NCBI GenBank assembly: GCA_033085395.1
Contig: JANQBS010000092.1
Span: 80,135-144,134 of the forward strand
DNA from: Xanthoparmelia taractica
Lineage: Eukaryota > Ascomycota > Lecanoromycetes > Lecanorales > Parmeliaceae
DNA length: 64,000 bases
Reading direction: 5' to 3'
Under the pieces are notes generated by a model, which was not told where the DNA came from, ran no database searches, and saw only the letters and a program-made list of their open reading frames with translations. A program made the position numbers and the translations under genes. Below, piece after piece: positions 1 through 10,701 of this stretch. Within the stretch, counting starts at the first letter, position 1; the number at the start of each line of letters is the position of its first letter.

Positions 1-847
1 CATTGTCATTCTTGAACTCCTTCTCGCAATCCGGACACCAGACACCCTCACCTGTGCCTTCTGTCACAGGTACTGCAGGCCCTGCTGGTTGCGCCTCTGG
101 ACCCCAGCCAGGGACCGAGCCCTCCTCCCACGCCTTCTCAAAGTCTTCATCAATCGAGGCAAAGAACTTGTCCAGGTCCTCCAATGGCCTTGTTCGTCTT
201 AGGAAGCTCTCCAAGTAATCTGCAAGTCGTCCTACGTAATTGAAGTATTGATCCGTGCTCTTGTCAGCACGTTTGATAGCGATGTACTGTGGTCCAAAAT
301 TGTCGAATATCTGCAAGTATTGCAGATAAGACACCCGCTTTGACTGGATATTCAGATACTCCTCGTGTAACATGGTCAAATCTAAGAATCGACCAAACGC
401 TTCTTCGCCTGTGAACATATTGTCCACTTCCACTGTAGCTGACTCCCCTTCACCGAATGCTCTCCTCTTGTATGCTCTTTCTAGATTCTCTACTGGCTGA
501 TTAGGGTAACGTCGGTGGTGCTCTTTGATTTCGGTCATCTGCTTGTAGAATTCATCGAAAGGGTCCCCTGTAGATATTGACTGTATCTCCTTGGAGCGCA
601 GGCCTTCTGCGTCATGGTAGATGTCGAGGAGTCGTTTTGATTGTTCTTGAATGCGACTCAGAAAGCCTGAAATTTGGTGGTCTCGATTCAATCGGTCACG
701 AACCTAAGGTATAGTAAGCAAGTCATCAACCACCTGTAAGCCAACAAAGGGACATACGTGTCTTGGGTCTTCTGCGACTCGATCACTGATTCCTTGTTCA
801 AGCCTCTCGAGGTCTTCGTGAAGGAACCTCTGTTCTTCGAGTAGCAT
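1..847 (-). CDS. prp9: Splicing factor 3a subunit 3 (SF3a60/Prp9), N-terminal part, cut by window edge
   Basis: Subunit of the U2 snRNP SF3a complex, needed for prespliceosome assembly in the nucleus. The ATG is at 847. Exon 1 is 847-758, the intron is 757-704 (GTATGT...CTTAG), and exon 2 runs from 703 off the left edge. About 264 residues are visible. The N terminus (MLLEEQRFLHEDLERLEQ) is typical of the SF3a60 N-terminal region. A helical charged stretch with the IKEHHRRYPN and EEYLNIQSKR motifs follows, then a Gly/Pro/Ala linker. The start of the first zinc finger (GVWCPDCEKEFKND) lies at the window edge. The second zinc finger and the C terminus lie outside. It is divergent from FAL1, another RNA-processing gene, 281 bp away. 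Identity rests on remembered family motifs. Confidence 0.9.
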
Positions 848-1128
848 GGCGCAGGGGCGGCTTCAACAGACCAGCTTAATTCCAGCCTAATTTCTTCTTC
901 AGGTCGGATAAGTACCTAGCATGTTGGTAAAGGAAAATGGCCAATATTCTTTCTATGGACACCAGCATTAAACAGTGAAGCAAATCTCAGTGACTTAGAT
1001 GTGGCCAATCATATCACGGCAGCGGCAGAACTCCGGTTGAATATCATGGCCACAAGCGTTTTGCTCTCCTTCAGCACATCAGCCGCGGAAAGAGCACATT
1101 TTAATAATATACCGCAAATCTGGAAGTG
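848..1128. promoter_or_regulatory. Divergent promoter region between PRP9 and FAL1
   Basis: This 281-bp gap separates two head-to-head start codons and must hold both promoters. I see no clear TATA box at a convincing distance. A short AT-rich run near 1100-1112 is the only candidate. A shared promoter is inferred from spacing only. Confidence 0.5.
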
Positions 1129-2470
1129 ATGGCCGGCATCGACAGGAATATGGAGGGTTTGTAATTTATCTGTGAAGCCCCACGAGCCAAAGCTGACCGT
1201 GAGCAGAGAAGATGGAGTTCGCGACGTCGAAGGAGGTCACCGTTGCGCCTACGTTTGAGAACATGCAGCTGAAAGAGAACCTCCTCCGTGGAATCTATGC
1301 CTATGGATATGAATCTCCTTCAGCTGTCCAGTCCCGAGCCATCGTCCAGATATGCAAGGGACGAGACACTATCGCCCAAGCGCAATCTGGCACTGGGAAA
1401 ACAGCAACTTTCTCCATAAGCTGCCTTCAGGTCATCGACACCGCTCTTCGTGAAACGCAAGCTTTGGTCCTCTCTCCTACCCGAGAGCTGGCCACTCAAA
1501 TCCAATCCGTGGTGATGGCCCTCGGGGACTATATGAATGTGCAGTGTCATGCTTGCATTGGTGGGACAAACGTGGGTGAGGATATCCGCAAGCTTGACTA
1601 CGGCCAGCACATAGTCTCGGGCACACCAGGAAGAGTCGCAGACATGATTCGACGACGCAACTTGCGCACTCGCAATATCAAGATTCTCGTGCTGGATGAG
1701 GCAGATGAGCTGCTAAACCGCGGGTTTAGAGAGCAAATCTACGATGTCTACCGATACCTTCCTCCCGCGACCCAAGTCGTCGTGGTTTCTGCTACGCTGC
1801 CATATGATGTACTGGACATGACCACAAAATTCATGACAGACCCTGTCCGCATTTTGGTCAAGCGTGACGAGTTGACACTCGAGGGTCTCAAGCAATACTT
1901 CATCGCTGTCGAAAAGGAGGAATGGAAGTTTGATACCTTGTGCGATCTCTATGATACACTCACCATCACGCAAGCCGTCATCTTCTGCAACACTCGTAGA
2001 AAGGTAGACTGGCTGACAGACAAGATGCGTGAAGCGAACTTCACCGTGTCTTCGATGCATGGCGAGATGCCGCAGAAGGAGCGAGATAGCATAATGCAGG
2101 ACTTCCGTCAAGGCAACTCCCGCGTTCTCATTTCGACAGATGTATGGGCCCGCGGAATTGACGTCCAGCAAGTTTCTCTTGTCATCAATTATGATCTTCC
2201 CAGCAATCGTGAGAACTACATTCATAGGATTGGTCGAAGCGGTCGATTTGGACGGAAAGGAGTCGCTATCAACTTTGTTACCAGCGAAGATGTTCGCATT
2301 CTGCGAGACATTGAATGTAAGATTTCAATAAGCCAGAGCGCACGTACGCTTGTTGACAAAATGTAGTGTACTACTCGACGCAGATTGACGAAATGCCCAT
2401 GAATGGTACGTGCAACCTCTAGATTTGAGAATTAGGCTAACTTTTCCAAGTTGCGGACCTTCTGACTTAG
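1129..2470 (+). CDS. fal1: ATP-dependent RNA helicase FAL1 / eIF4A-III, DEAD-box
   Basis: DEAD-box RNA helicase of the eIF4A-III/Fal1 type, linked to exon-junction complexes and, in yeast, 18S rRNA maturation. Four exons: 1129-1156, 1207-2316, 2367-2405 and 2451-2470, giving 398 residues. The first exon adds MAGIDRNME and joins in frame to EKMEF. Starting at the ATG at 1212 would lose this conserved N terminus. Motifs: AQSGTGKT near residue 67, DEAD near 173, SAT near 204 and HRIGRSGR near 348. Exon 3 gives the family C-terminal motif YYSTQIDEMPMN and exon 4 ends VADLLT. All three introns are about 45-50 nt. The last has a GGCTAAC branch point. The length matches the family (about 399). Confidence 0.95.
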
Positions 2471-2815
2471 GAGCATTTTTGCATGCCGTAGTTCTATAGT
2501 CGTATTTCAGGCGCCATGGTATTCCAAAGCTCGAAGTACTGGAAGCAACAAATGGCGGAAAATGGGGAGCTCTCAAGAGCCCAAGAGAGGCACAATATGC
2601 GTGGAGGAGTGGGGCACTATCTCCAAAGGCGAGGGCTCATTGGTCTATTCTCAAAGACTAAAGCTGACTGATGCGTAGCAGGATAGTAGCGAAGAAATTC
2701 TAGAATCAGAATCAAACCTCTAGGCCAATCTCCGTCCTAGCGTCCTTCAACATTATTCCTCGTAAAGCTTCATAGCTACACACATTGTCATGAACGGTGG
2801 TGGAAAAGGGAGCAG
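2471..2815. other. Intergenic, nothing recognised
   Basis: Region downstream of FAL1. It presumably holds the 3' ends of FAL1 and of the converging decayed gene. I see no coding frame, repeat or RNA gene. Confidence 0.5.
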
Positions 2816-3097
2816 CTAACCAAGGAAGTCGCCAATAAATCCTCCTTGCTTCACATGTTGCTCGTCGGTAGGGTCAAGACTGTAACGTGTTAGTCTTGAG
2901 AGGACAGCAATTGCTCCACGTTGAGCACCAATCTGTCGTTGAGGAGTCTTGCTACTAACTCACGATGACAGAACCTTTGTATCCAACAGGAAACGGTGCC
3001 TCTCCGTGTCTGAAGTCGCTTGGCCTTTGTTTGCATTCTCAAATGACAGAGGCACCTAAAACAGTACGCTAACAACCCCCGACAAGGAAGTCTGCAT
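2816..3097 (-). pseudogene. Small secreted-type protein gene, interrupted by one in-frame TAG
   Basis: Two exons, 3097-2964 and 2879-2816, are separated by an intron with clean signals: donor GTGAGT, branch GACTAAC and acceptor TTACAG. They form one frame of 65 residues plus stop. The start is an ATG at 3097. The N terminus looks like a signal peptide (MQTSLSGVVSVLF, then VPLSF), but codon 14 is TAG (3058-3056), inside the hydrophobic core. The rest is polar, with segments such as ATSDTERHRFLLDTK and KQGGFIGDFLG, and has no cysteines. Either the gene is dead through one nonsense change, or the true first exon lies upstream and splices to the TTTTAG acceptor ending at 3056. I do not recognise the family. 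Confidence 0.45.
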
Positions 3098-3761
3098 TGC
3101 AGCTTTGACCGACTTCCTTATCTGGTGTCACTTCGATCTGTAAGAGAGCCCAATACGGCGCTGTAACTCTTTTGTCATCTCCTCTGTCTGGCTATACCTG
3201 ACTCCGTCAAGTCAGTGGATAGTTCACTCCACGCTGAAGCTTTACCATATACAGGAAGAAGAACGCTTTATCTCCAGAATCTCACCTCTACGTTCAGCAA
3301 ATATGTCACTTTGTCTAGAGTGAAGTGTCCAAATACATGTGAATTGACTGGGAAAATCCTATTTGAACACCGGATGATAGGGCTTCTCACCCTTCCTATC
3401 GATCATTTGTTTTGGTCCCAATGCCGAGACCACATAACGACCAAAGATCAATTTCCCACAGCACAACTACATAAACACGGCTTGTTGCCCAAAGCCCCGT
3501 CATCTCATGACTTCACCCTATCCCCAAGATTCGTGCTCTAGACTTCATACACTTCTCAACATTTATCTCCGGACACCTCGAACTTATACACAGCGACACG
3601 TCACGACGGCTTAATAATACAAGATAGTGTCTCCTTCGCGTCTCGGGACCTCTTCATTCACCAAGAAGGCGGTATCTACCCTTTCAATTGGCAACTCTTC
3701 GAAACAGCCTGCCGCTTCAACCTCTCCTGTCTCAAGCTATCGGCTTGACACTGCTGCTGTA
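3098..3761. other. Upstream region of the BTB gene, no gene recognised
   Basis: An open stretch at 3215-3541 on the plus strand has no recognisable domain and no codon pattern I trust. The BTB reading frame is open leftward to a TAA at 3615-3617, so a short upstream coding exon ending near 3626 cannot be excluded. Confidence 0.4.
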
Positions 3762-5107
3762 ATGTCCCCAAATTCTAATGCTACTATTGAGGCCTCGAGA
3801 GATGATCCCGATCCATCGAGACCTACAACACGCGTATTACCGGAGCACCTCCTGAGCTCTGAAGACAATAACCACAATGATTCGGACTCGGCCTACTCCG
3901 GCTTCTCGGCTATGCAGACCCTTGTTGGTGGGAACAACAACTCGGACTCTACCTCGTCATCTGTCAAGGCCACAGCCTCCAAGGCCGCCCCTCCACGTTC
4001 CAACGCCAGAGCATCAAAGAAGACACTCGGCAAACATCCCCGTGCCGACTCGGGCGTCAGCTCGGCTAGTTTAAATGGAACTGCTGCTGTGCCAGCCAAG
4101 AAGCGCGTTCGTAGCAATGCGTTGATGAGGGCAGCACCTCGCGCAACCTCTACCACGACACCTGGCGGATTGGCTGGCAACTCGGAATTTATGTGTGTTT
4201 TGCCATCCTACACAAAGATCCAAAGCTGAGTAACAACAGGAACTTCACAGCTACGATCTTTATCATCCAGCTTGGCCCAGACGGCCCTCAATTCCACGCC
4301 CACGAGTCCGTTCTCAAGCGCTCGCCTAAGCTTGCAGAAGAGATCGATAAAGCCAAAGCAAACAAACGTGCCACGAAGCAGAATACCCTTCCCTTAATGG
4401 CCCACGACGCCATTGCTTTCGAGCAGATGCTCCAGTTCCTTTACAAGGACAAGTTCCTGATGTCCAAGAACAAAAACAGCCCTGACGAGCGCCTCGGAGA
4501 GTTCAAAGAACTCATGAGCTTGGCCAAGCATTATATCCTGCCCGGCTTGCAGAAGCAGGTCGTCAAGCTTTTCTCGAGCTCCAAGATCCTCTCCAAAATT
4601 TCGTCTGGCCACTTCTTCGATTGGGCTGAGGACATGTACTTCGAGGAACTGGACCATGAGAATGGACCATTCAAGGTGTATCTTTCTAGAGTAGCGCCGA
4701 CACTCGTGAAGGGAGCGGATGAGACGACCATGAAAGAGCTGGTAGGCATGGTCAAGCACGGAGGCGGGTTCGCCGAGCAGCTTTTCATTGCTGCTGCTAC
4801 TGTAAGCTCTCCTTGCCTAATGGTATTCTGTCTTTGGCTCAGCAACTAATATTTTCAGGCATTGAATATGCAGACCCACCTCACTGCCGTCAAGAAAGAA
4901 GAGCTGGGGGAGATGATTACCCCTGTTCGACCTTGTGTTGCCAAAGGCAAGGGTCAGGAGCTCGTCCGTCTGGCTGCACATGAAGAAGCCTCAGATACGC
5001 ATATAGATGGATTCACGGAAGATAGCGAGAGTCTTTTCGGTATATCTGTGCCTATAACCACAACAGGACGTCTACTCATACTGACCTATCATGCAGTTCG
5101 GAATTGA
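3762..5107 (+). CDS. BTB/POZ domain protein
   Basis: Exons 3762-4192, 4240-4801, 4859-5039 and 5097-5107 give 394 residues. Residues 1-140 are Ser/Ala/Thr-rich and probably disordered, with basic patches near 95-140 (KKTLGKHPR, KKRVRSNAL). A BTB/POZ fold follows from about residue 144. It contains FTATIFIIQLG, FHAHESVLKRSP (the usual H-x-VL-x-S-P core) and a FEQMLQFLYKD strand. The C-terminal helical part is a BACK-like extension typical of fungal BTB proteins. The substrate or partner is unknown; BTB proteins act as dimerisation or Cul3-adaptor modules. The start is uncertain: the frame is open upstream to 3618 without an ATG, so an extra 5' exon is possible. The final intron (5040-5096) is 57 nt, a multiple of three, so retention keeps the frame. 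Confidence 0.75.
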
Positions 5108-6004
5108 GCCTAATTACTTCAGTCCATGGACGGCAACATCGCTAGCTCACTGCCATCCTTCGGTCGCCATTCTCAGTTGGAAGAGCCCGTCCAAACACTC
5201 CTGTCGCTTGCATCCTTGACACTAGCCTGCCAGCGACCTAGGGCTTTACCACGTGTATCTGCTCCTTTCTTCAGCGGACGTAGTCCATCTCCTTGACTGG
5301 CATTTTATTGTTCGTTTGTACGAAACTGCCAGGGAGCTTTTTACTCCTTTGACTTCTCGATGGGTCATGCATGTGATCTCTATTCTTATTTCGACAGCAT
5401 CAGTACGGTATTTTACATTATTCTTCGGGTTTCCACCAAGCGTGGAGGTAATTTCGCCAGCCATTCCTGACAACAGCTTTCCGATTTGATAGCTCGAGAT
5501 AGCGAGATTCATGACAGTAGCGAGGCTGTTTACCCAGAAAGTTCGTTGTTCTAGCATGCGTGTGTTTTCAATACCGAAAGTCTGCAGGGCTCCAACAGAA
5601 CAAAGGTCATTAAATCTAGGGTTTTGTGCCATTGATAGCTGAATTGATCGTTTTAGTCAAGTAGCCCCTATAGATGCTCACAGGTCCGGGACCACATATT
5701 GATGACGTTTGTGGTCTCAATACACCGAAAAAGGTACTCGAGTTGCGGTCTATGCTCTGCCCGGAAGAACGAACTGTGACAACCATCAGCAGGAGCACAG
5801 GGAGACGAGGCCGAACGAACGATATGGAGAACTCCGTTGTACATTGGTTGAAAGACTTCAACACTCACCATGAAAGTATGCCAACCTGCAGCTTTGGGGT
5901 ATCTAAGGTTCCATATATCATACAAACCAACTTCATCGTACTTCCAACTTTGAAGACGCCTTGAAGTGCAGCCGAACCCCCTTTTTTGCCGAGACGGACA
6001 CCCT
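5108..6004. other. Intergenic between convergent genes, nothing recognised
   Basis: The BTB gene and CDC16 converge here. A 128-codon open frame on the minus strand (5632-5246) shows no recognisable motif and no partner exon. I left it out as probable chance. Confidence 0.45.
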
Positions 6005-7908
6005 TCAATCCTCGTCATCACTCATAATCATCATGCTATCCTCCTTGACCTCGCTGACTCTCTGCTTCCCTTTATCTTTCCTCCTTGACTTCCTCACTAT
6101 GGGACCCTGCTGCCTTCCCGCCATCATCCTGTCAAACTCTATATCTTCCTCGTCCTCCGCCTCTATTGCACCACTCCATCCCTGTAAGCTAGCGTTCTCT
6201 TCTAGCGCTCTACTTAGCAGGTCCGTAGCGATCGGATCCTGCGGCGCCACTGCCAAAGCCTCATGTAGCGCACACACCGCTGCCCAGGTGCTTCCCATCT
6301 CGAGCAGCACGAGGCCCTTGGCGCAAAAGATACCTGCGTCCCGTCCGCCCTGGCGTAAGACTTCTTCAAACTCCTGCAATGCTAGAGCCCACTCTCGTTG
6401 CCGGCGGTACGCGTGGCCAAGGTTTGCACGAGTGGCGATCCACGCTCTAGGGTCGCTATCAATGTCGGCGGCAATGGTGAGGGCACTGTTAAAGATGTCG
6501 ATGGCTTCGGAGAGGTGGTCAAGATGGTAGAAGACCACGCCAAGCTCATTGAGAAGCAGGGGATCGGTGCTGCATAGGGCGTGAGCGGCGTTGAGGTATT
6601 CATGGGCTAGAGTCATGTTGTTGAGCTGTAGGTTCTGCATGCCAAGAAAGAGCTGTGGGAGATGGGTTCCCTGAAACAAGCGGGCAGCAGTACTGTATGC
6701 AGAAATAGCCTGATCATGTTCACCTTCTGCAGCGAAAGTGTGGGCGAACCCGATCCAGGCAGGACCGAAGTGTGGATCCATCATTGAAGCTTTAGAGAAG
6801 AAGCGTCGTGCTTCCGCCACTTGGGATATGCTGAGGTAGTAGACACCGACTGCTAGCCAGGTGGCGGGCTCGTCAGGATGGATATCGGCAAGCCGATGGG
6901 AGAGGAGGAAAAGGGTGTTCGTTTGAGCGAGCTCGTGTAGGCAAGCTAGGTGGAGAGGGTAGATGGAGAAATTGTATTCGTCGGTGTCCAGGATAGAGGT
7001 CGTGAGGGCGAGTGCTTGCTTGAAGCGGCATTGTGTGAAGAAAAGCTCGGCTTTCGACAACAGGAGGTCTGGATTCGTGGCGAGGTTGTAATGGGTAGAG
7101 AGGGTCTCGGATGCGTGGTTGAATTCTGCTGGGTTCTTGTATTTTGAAAGGCGGGTGGTGTAGAGCATCTTGGCGAACTGAGCAGCTTCTTGAGACGTAG
7201 AGTTGTCTTCTGCTGAGATTGAGTCAAAGTCAAGGGAATCCAAGAAGGCCCATTCTTCATCTGGTGACATGAGGGAGTTCTTCATGAGCTGATCGAAGGC
7301 TTCGAAGCATTGTACATCTATTCGTACAGCGTCCTTGTAGCACTCTTTCGCCCGATCGAACGCGTTCTGCTTTGCGAAACATATACCCCGTAGATAGCAC
7401 ATGCCCGCTTCGTACTTGATGTTGGACGTGTTCTCTCTATCCCTCTCCTCGCTCCTTTCTATCCTCTCAGGCTTCCCTGTCGCTTTTCCATACCTGTTAC
7501 CCGGCCGCAGTGCCCCGTTCGTATAATGTAACTTTCGCCGTGTCTTGCTCGGCGATATTATCAGATGGCTCGGGTTTTTGTCTCCTAGGATTGAGAGAGC
7601 TTCCTCATATTTACCCTGTCTGATCTGGCAATGGGCGGCCAAGTACCGGCATGCCGAGTTATGTTCCACAAGATCATGCTTGTCCAAGAAGCTCTGTGCC
7701 CGAGTGTAATTTCCGGTTGAAAAATGGACTTGGGCGAGGAAGAAGGCATCGTTGGGATCATCTGGCAAAACGTGAGTTCACTGCTCTTACGGATCGAGTC
7801 GACTTGTTTACTAGTGATAGCCAGTAGCTTGTCCCCTATGTAGATAGCAGACTCATATTGGTGCTTGTGCATGGCATCTTGCCGCCAGTCTTTGAGCAGC
7901 TGCTGCAT
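6005..7908 (-). CDS. cdc16: Anaphase-promoting complex subunit Apc6/Cdc16/Cut9 (TPR protein)
   Basis: TPR scaffold subunit of the anaphase-promoting complex, the ubiquitin ligase that drives mitotic exit. Exon 1 is 7908-7812, the intron is 7811-7762 (50 nt, GTAAAC...GCCAG) and exon 2 is 7761-6005, giving 617 residues. The N terminus MQQLLKDWRQDAMHKHQY followed by AIYIGDKLLAITND is typical of fungal Apc6. The splice restores the helix pair NDPNDAFFLAQVHFSTGN. Tandem TPR motifs fill the protein, including the blocks around PATWLAVGVYYL, GPAWIGFAHTFA and LLNELGVVFYHL, and ARANLGH-like repeats near residue 490. A basic/acidic tail (KSRRKDKGKQR, MSDDED) ends it. A variable basic loop near residues 105-135 interrupts the repeats. 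Confidence 0.92.
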
Positions 7909-8666
7909 CCTATGTGAAGGAGCGTGCTTTTCATGGGGTTATTGGCATGGCTTCAATGTTTACTGTACTGCGACTCCTGCATCGCGTTTAACGCGTCTGG
8001 GAGACGCCACTATCGATAAGTAAAGTAAAAGTCCGAGGAGACTGAGTGAGATGCTATCCAGATCTATCATCGAGAGTAATCCGATCAGTGTATCTCGAAA
8101 AGCGGAGAATTGAGACTCTCATGGGATCTAGAGTGGCGAGCAATTGGTGAAGCTGATGTAATTTAATCGAAAAGGCTTGTTGCGCCAAAGACTGGGAACG
8201 GGTAGTATGAAAGGAATTCGAGGCGTCTCTTTCCTGCTCTCTACTGATTAAGCACATTGCATACCTTTGGGGAATATCCTTTGTCATGATTACTTCCGAG
8301 TCAAGTTGTACTTGTACACCTTACCGACTAACAAATCAGTGCTAAATTGACTTCCCAAACCTGAAATCACCACGCCTGTTGTTCAAGCAACGCCAAATAC
8401 TTAAGCACCTATCAGCTCGGCTAGTCCATTCCTCTCCGCTCGCAGGATCTTCTGCAGTCTGCTCAGCCGCAAAAACCATCTCCGCCAATACGCTGTCAAA
8501 ACATCTGCGTCATGTGCCCGCGCAGTTCAAGACCTGTAAACAACATGACAACGTGGCCTCTCATCTCCAACGATGCACTTTGGCCGAGGACGAGCCGAAT
8601 TAGGCAAGGAAATCTATCGAAAGTTGGGAGAAGAGACTCAGGCGGGACGGCAGGCGTCGAGCTCTT
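7909..8666. other. Intergenic upstream of CDC16, no gene recognised
   Basis: Holds the CDC16 promoter and the 3' side of the secreted-protein gene. Apart from the ACGCGT site at 7991-7996 I see no element or coding frame I can support. Confidence 0.45.
7991..7996. promoter_or_regulatory. Candidate MCB (ACGCGT) box upstream of CDC16
   Basis: A palindromic ACGCGT lies 83 bp upstream of the CDC16 start codon. MCB boxes bind MBF and drive G1/S expression in yeasts. A single hexamer can occur by chance, so a role is inference. Confidence 0.25.
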
Positions 8667-8983
8667 TCAGAGCGGCGCAAGAAGGCTGTTGAAGCCTTCG
8701 TCTTGGCGCTTATCCATCATAGTGTCGATGTCGAGGCCCCGCTTTTCGAGCAGATCGGTCTCGCTTCTGCGCAAAAGTGCCTCGCCAGTCCCATTGTCAA
8801 CAGCTTCGACATCAGCAGGGAAATCCCTTCTGTTGTTGGCCACGTCGCGCTTCTTGATGGTCTTCATACGCCCATGCGATCCCGAGTCAATCAAGTAGGT
8901 GCACGATTGCAGAAGACTGGTGAATGTGTCAGGGTTCTCGCCCTTCAGTGCTTTCAAAGTGGCGCAGAGGAGACTGTTGAAGC
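8655..8983 (-). repeat. Internal repeat pair in the secreted protein gene, one copy one base shorter
   Basis: Copy 1 is 8983-8942 (42 nt) and copy 2 is 8695-8655 (41 nt), read on the minus strand. They align well by eye. Copy 2 lacks one base just after the FNSLL codons, so its frame changes from FNSLL-CATLK to FNSLL-APL-stop. The stop codon of the gene therefore lies inside copy 2. Confidence 0.6.
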
Positions 8984-9302
8984 TGTCACCGCCGCTTGCA
9001 CGCTCTTTCAAAACGTCAGTAACCCTCCTGGCTAAGGCTTCCGGCGAGGCCTCAGACGCCTCTATGGGCGCGCGTGCAGGTTGACGTATGTCGAAAGATG
9101 CGATCACGGGGGTGGGTGTGGGTGGTTTAATCGGTATCGCCACTGCAGCCTGACCGTCTTCCGGGACTGGCGGCAGATGTTAGTCGACGATAAATGTCGG
9201 TAAATGTGGACTGTGAAACTGGAGCCTGCCTTACTTACCAGGCAATGATGATATTGGCCAAACGACAGTTGAGAGACTGATCAGAGTTAAAGCGAGATGC
9301 AT
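8667..9302 (-). CDS. Small secreted protein with dibasic sites, unknown function
   Basis: Exon 1 (9302-9239) encodes a signal peptide (MHLALTLISLSTVVWPISSLP). The intron is 9238-9167 (GTAAGT...GCCAG), and exon 2 (9166-8667) completes 187 residues. Residues 33-41 are proline-rich (PIKPPTPTP). Dibasic pairs occur at residues 68-69, 127-128, 134-135, 154-155, 163-164 and 174-175. The last two frame GLDIDTMMDKR, and the C-terminal segment QDEGFNSLLAPL follows a KR, as in Kex2-processed precursors. There are only two cysteines (89 and 110). FNSLL occurs at residues 84-88 and again at 180-184, 96 residues apart; see the repeat entry. I do not recognise the family. A processed peptide precursor or an effector-type protein are options by inference. 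Confidence 0.65.
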
Positions 9303-9552
9303 CTTTACAGGGTATAGCAGAAGTGGATAGATGTGAGACGATGGAGTAATTGGCCTGCTGCTTGGGCAACTGAGTAACAAAGACTATCGAGACGCTCTGA
9401 TTATTTTTTCTTAGGCTGGGTCCTAAATCTGCGATCTCAGGATGAGGAATTTCTCCTCCATTTTGTACCCCCCTTCGTCATGAACTGCTTGCAATAGGCT
9501 CCTACAGTGAAGTGCAACGTGACGTCTAGAGGCTCTCAAAGCGCCTTTGAGA

Positions 9553-10475
9553 TCAAAGGTCATCGATGATTGCGAGGGTCAGTGGCGCTATGCAGGCGTA
9601 TGTGCAATAGGCAGGAACCGCCGGGTGCAGTTGCATCGCATGACGCTCCATTGTCCTTTCAAAGCGGTCAAATATGGACGGATACGGAACGCCTAGGGCT
9701 GGTGGACTGAAAGGGAAACATGAGTCTGTAGCTTCGCGGATCACTGCTCCTCAAGGAGGCGGACGCCATAGGGATTTGCAGTAGATAGTAGAATGAGCCT
9801 AAATTCAGGAGGTATCTCCTGCGCGGGATCTAGAACGTCGGAGGTTTCAATGAAGTTGTATGCATAGTGAGACATAAGTAACCATGAGTTTCGCAAACAG
9901 AGCGTAGGGCTCGATCTTAAGAGGCTACCGTCACGTCCGTTGAGATCGAAGGCTAAGCACATCAGGGTTCAAAGAAATAAAAATGTAAACAGCCAGGCAG
10001 CTCTGGCAGATTTAAACCATCGCATAAAGGGAGTGGATGAGGCTTATGTGACAAAGTCCATTAACCTTGGTATGACAGCATTGCCTTTTGCACACTCCCA
10101 ATGCCATTTCTCCAGGCTGACCCGATTTGGCGAACGGCGTGAACTGATGCTTTGACGGGTTCTCACTATGGAGAGATATGACGGGGAGGCGTGCCTACCC
10201 TCTATTACTCCGGATGCACATGATACAGTCTCGTTCTTGAGGATCTCTTGGATTGTGAGGAATTGTTGTCCCCAGACCCAAATTCTTAAGGCCATTGAGA
10301 ATTTAAGATCATATATGCTCTCGTCATGTCCTCTATTCATGGTGTTTGCCTTGACCGGTGACTTGGTTGAAGGAAACATAACGGAATCTGATTTCCCAAG
10401 AACCTTGAGCGAAGGGTCTAACACATGGAAGCTCCGCAGGTGCAACATAGGACGTGCGATTCCCGAATTTTGCAC
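9553..10475 (-). pseudogene. Possible unrecognised or degenerate multi-exon gene
   Basis: Two open stretches on the minus strand share one frame: 10475-10044 and 9962-9741. Two in-frame stops separate them (the TAA at 10046-10044 and a TGA further on). A third stretch (9743-9553) joins the second through a candidate 38-nt intron (GTGATC...TTTCAG), giving LLEEH-PPALG. Protein-like segments include IYDLKFSMALRIWVWGQQ, WHWECAKGNAVIPRLMDFVT, NFIETSDVLDPAQEIPPEF and PSIFDRFERTMERH. An intron ending TGTGCTTAG near 9955 could bridge the first gap, but I found no convincing donor. I recognise no domain and no reliable start codon. It could be a real gene of unknown type, a pseudogene, or chance. Confidence 0.3.
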
Positions 10476-10701
10476 TTAAGGTATCTGGCATTCGGAGAGA
10501 GCCTGGGCAGGACGTTGAGCCTATTACGAGACAGCCGCCTCTCTGTTGTGGAGTGGCAAATGTACGAACCATTGGAGAAGACGCCCAAGTTACTTCACAG
10601 CCGTATGCCGTTTGTAGCTGGTCTGCTTTCAGCCGTGACTTGTTTTGCAAACAACTTGGTCATTCTCAATCATCATTGGCAGCATACCGCTTTTTACCTT
10701 G

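Noticed and set aside
1207..1214. FAL1 start at the ATG at 1212
   Set aside because: An upstream ATG exon at 1129-1156 with a good intron restores the conserved N terminus and the normal family length.
5246..5632. 128-codon open frame on the minus strand between BTB and CDC16
   Set aside because: No recognisable domain, no supporting splice partners and no ATG context I trust; chance frames of this size occur in this GC range.
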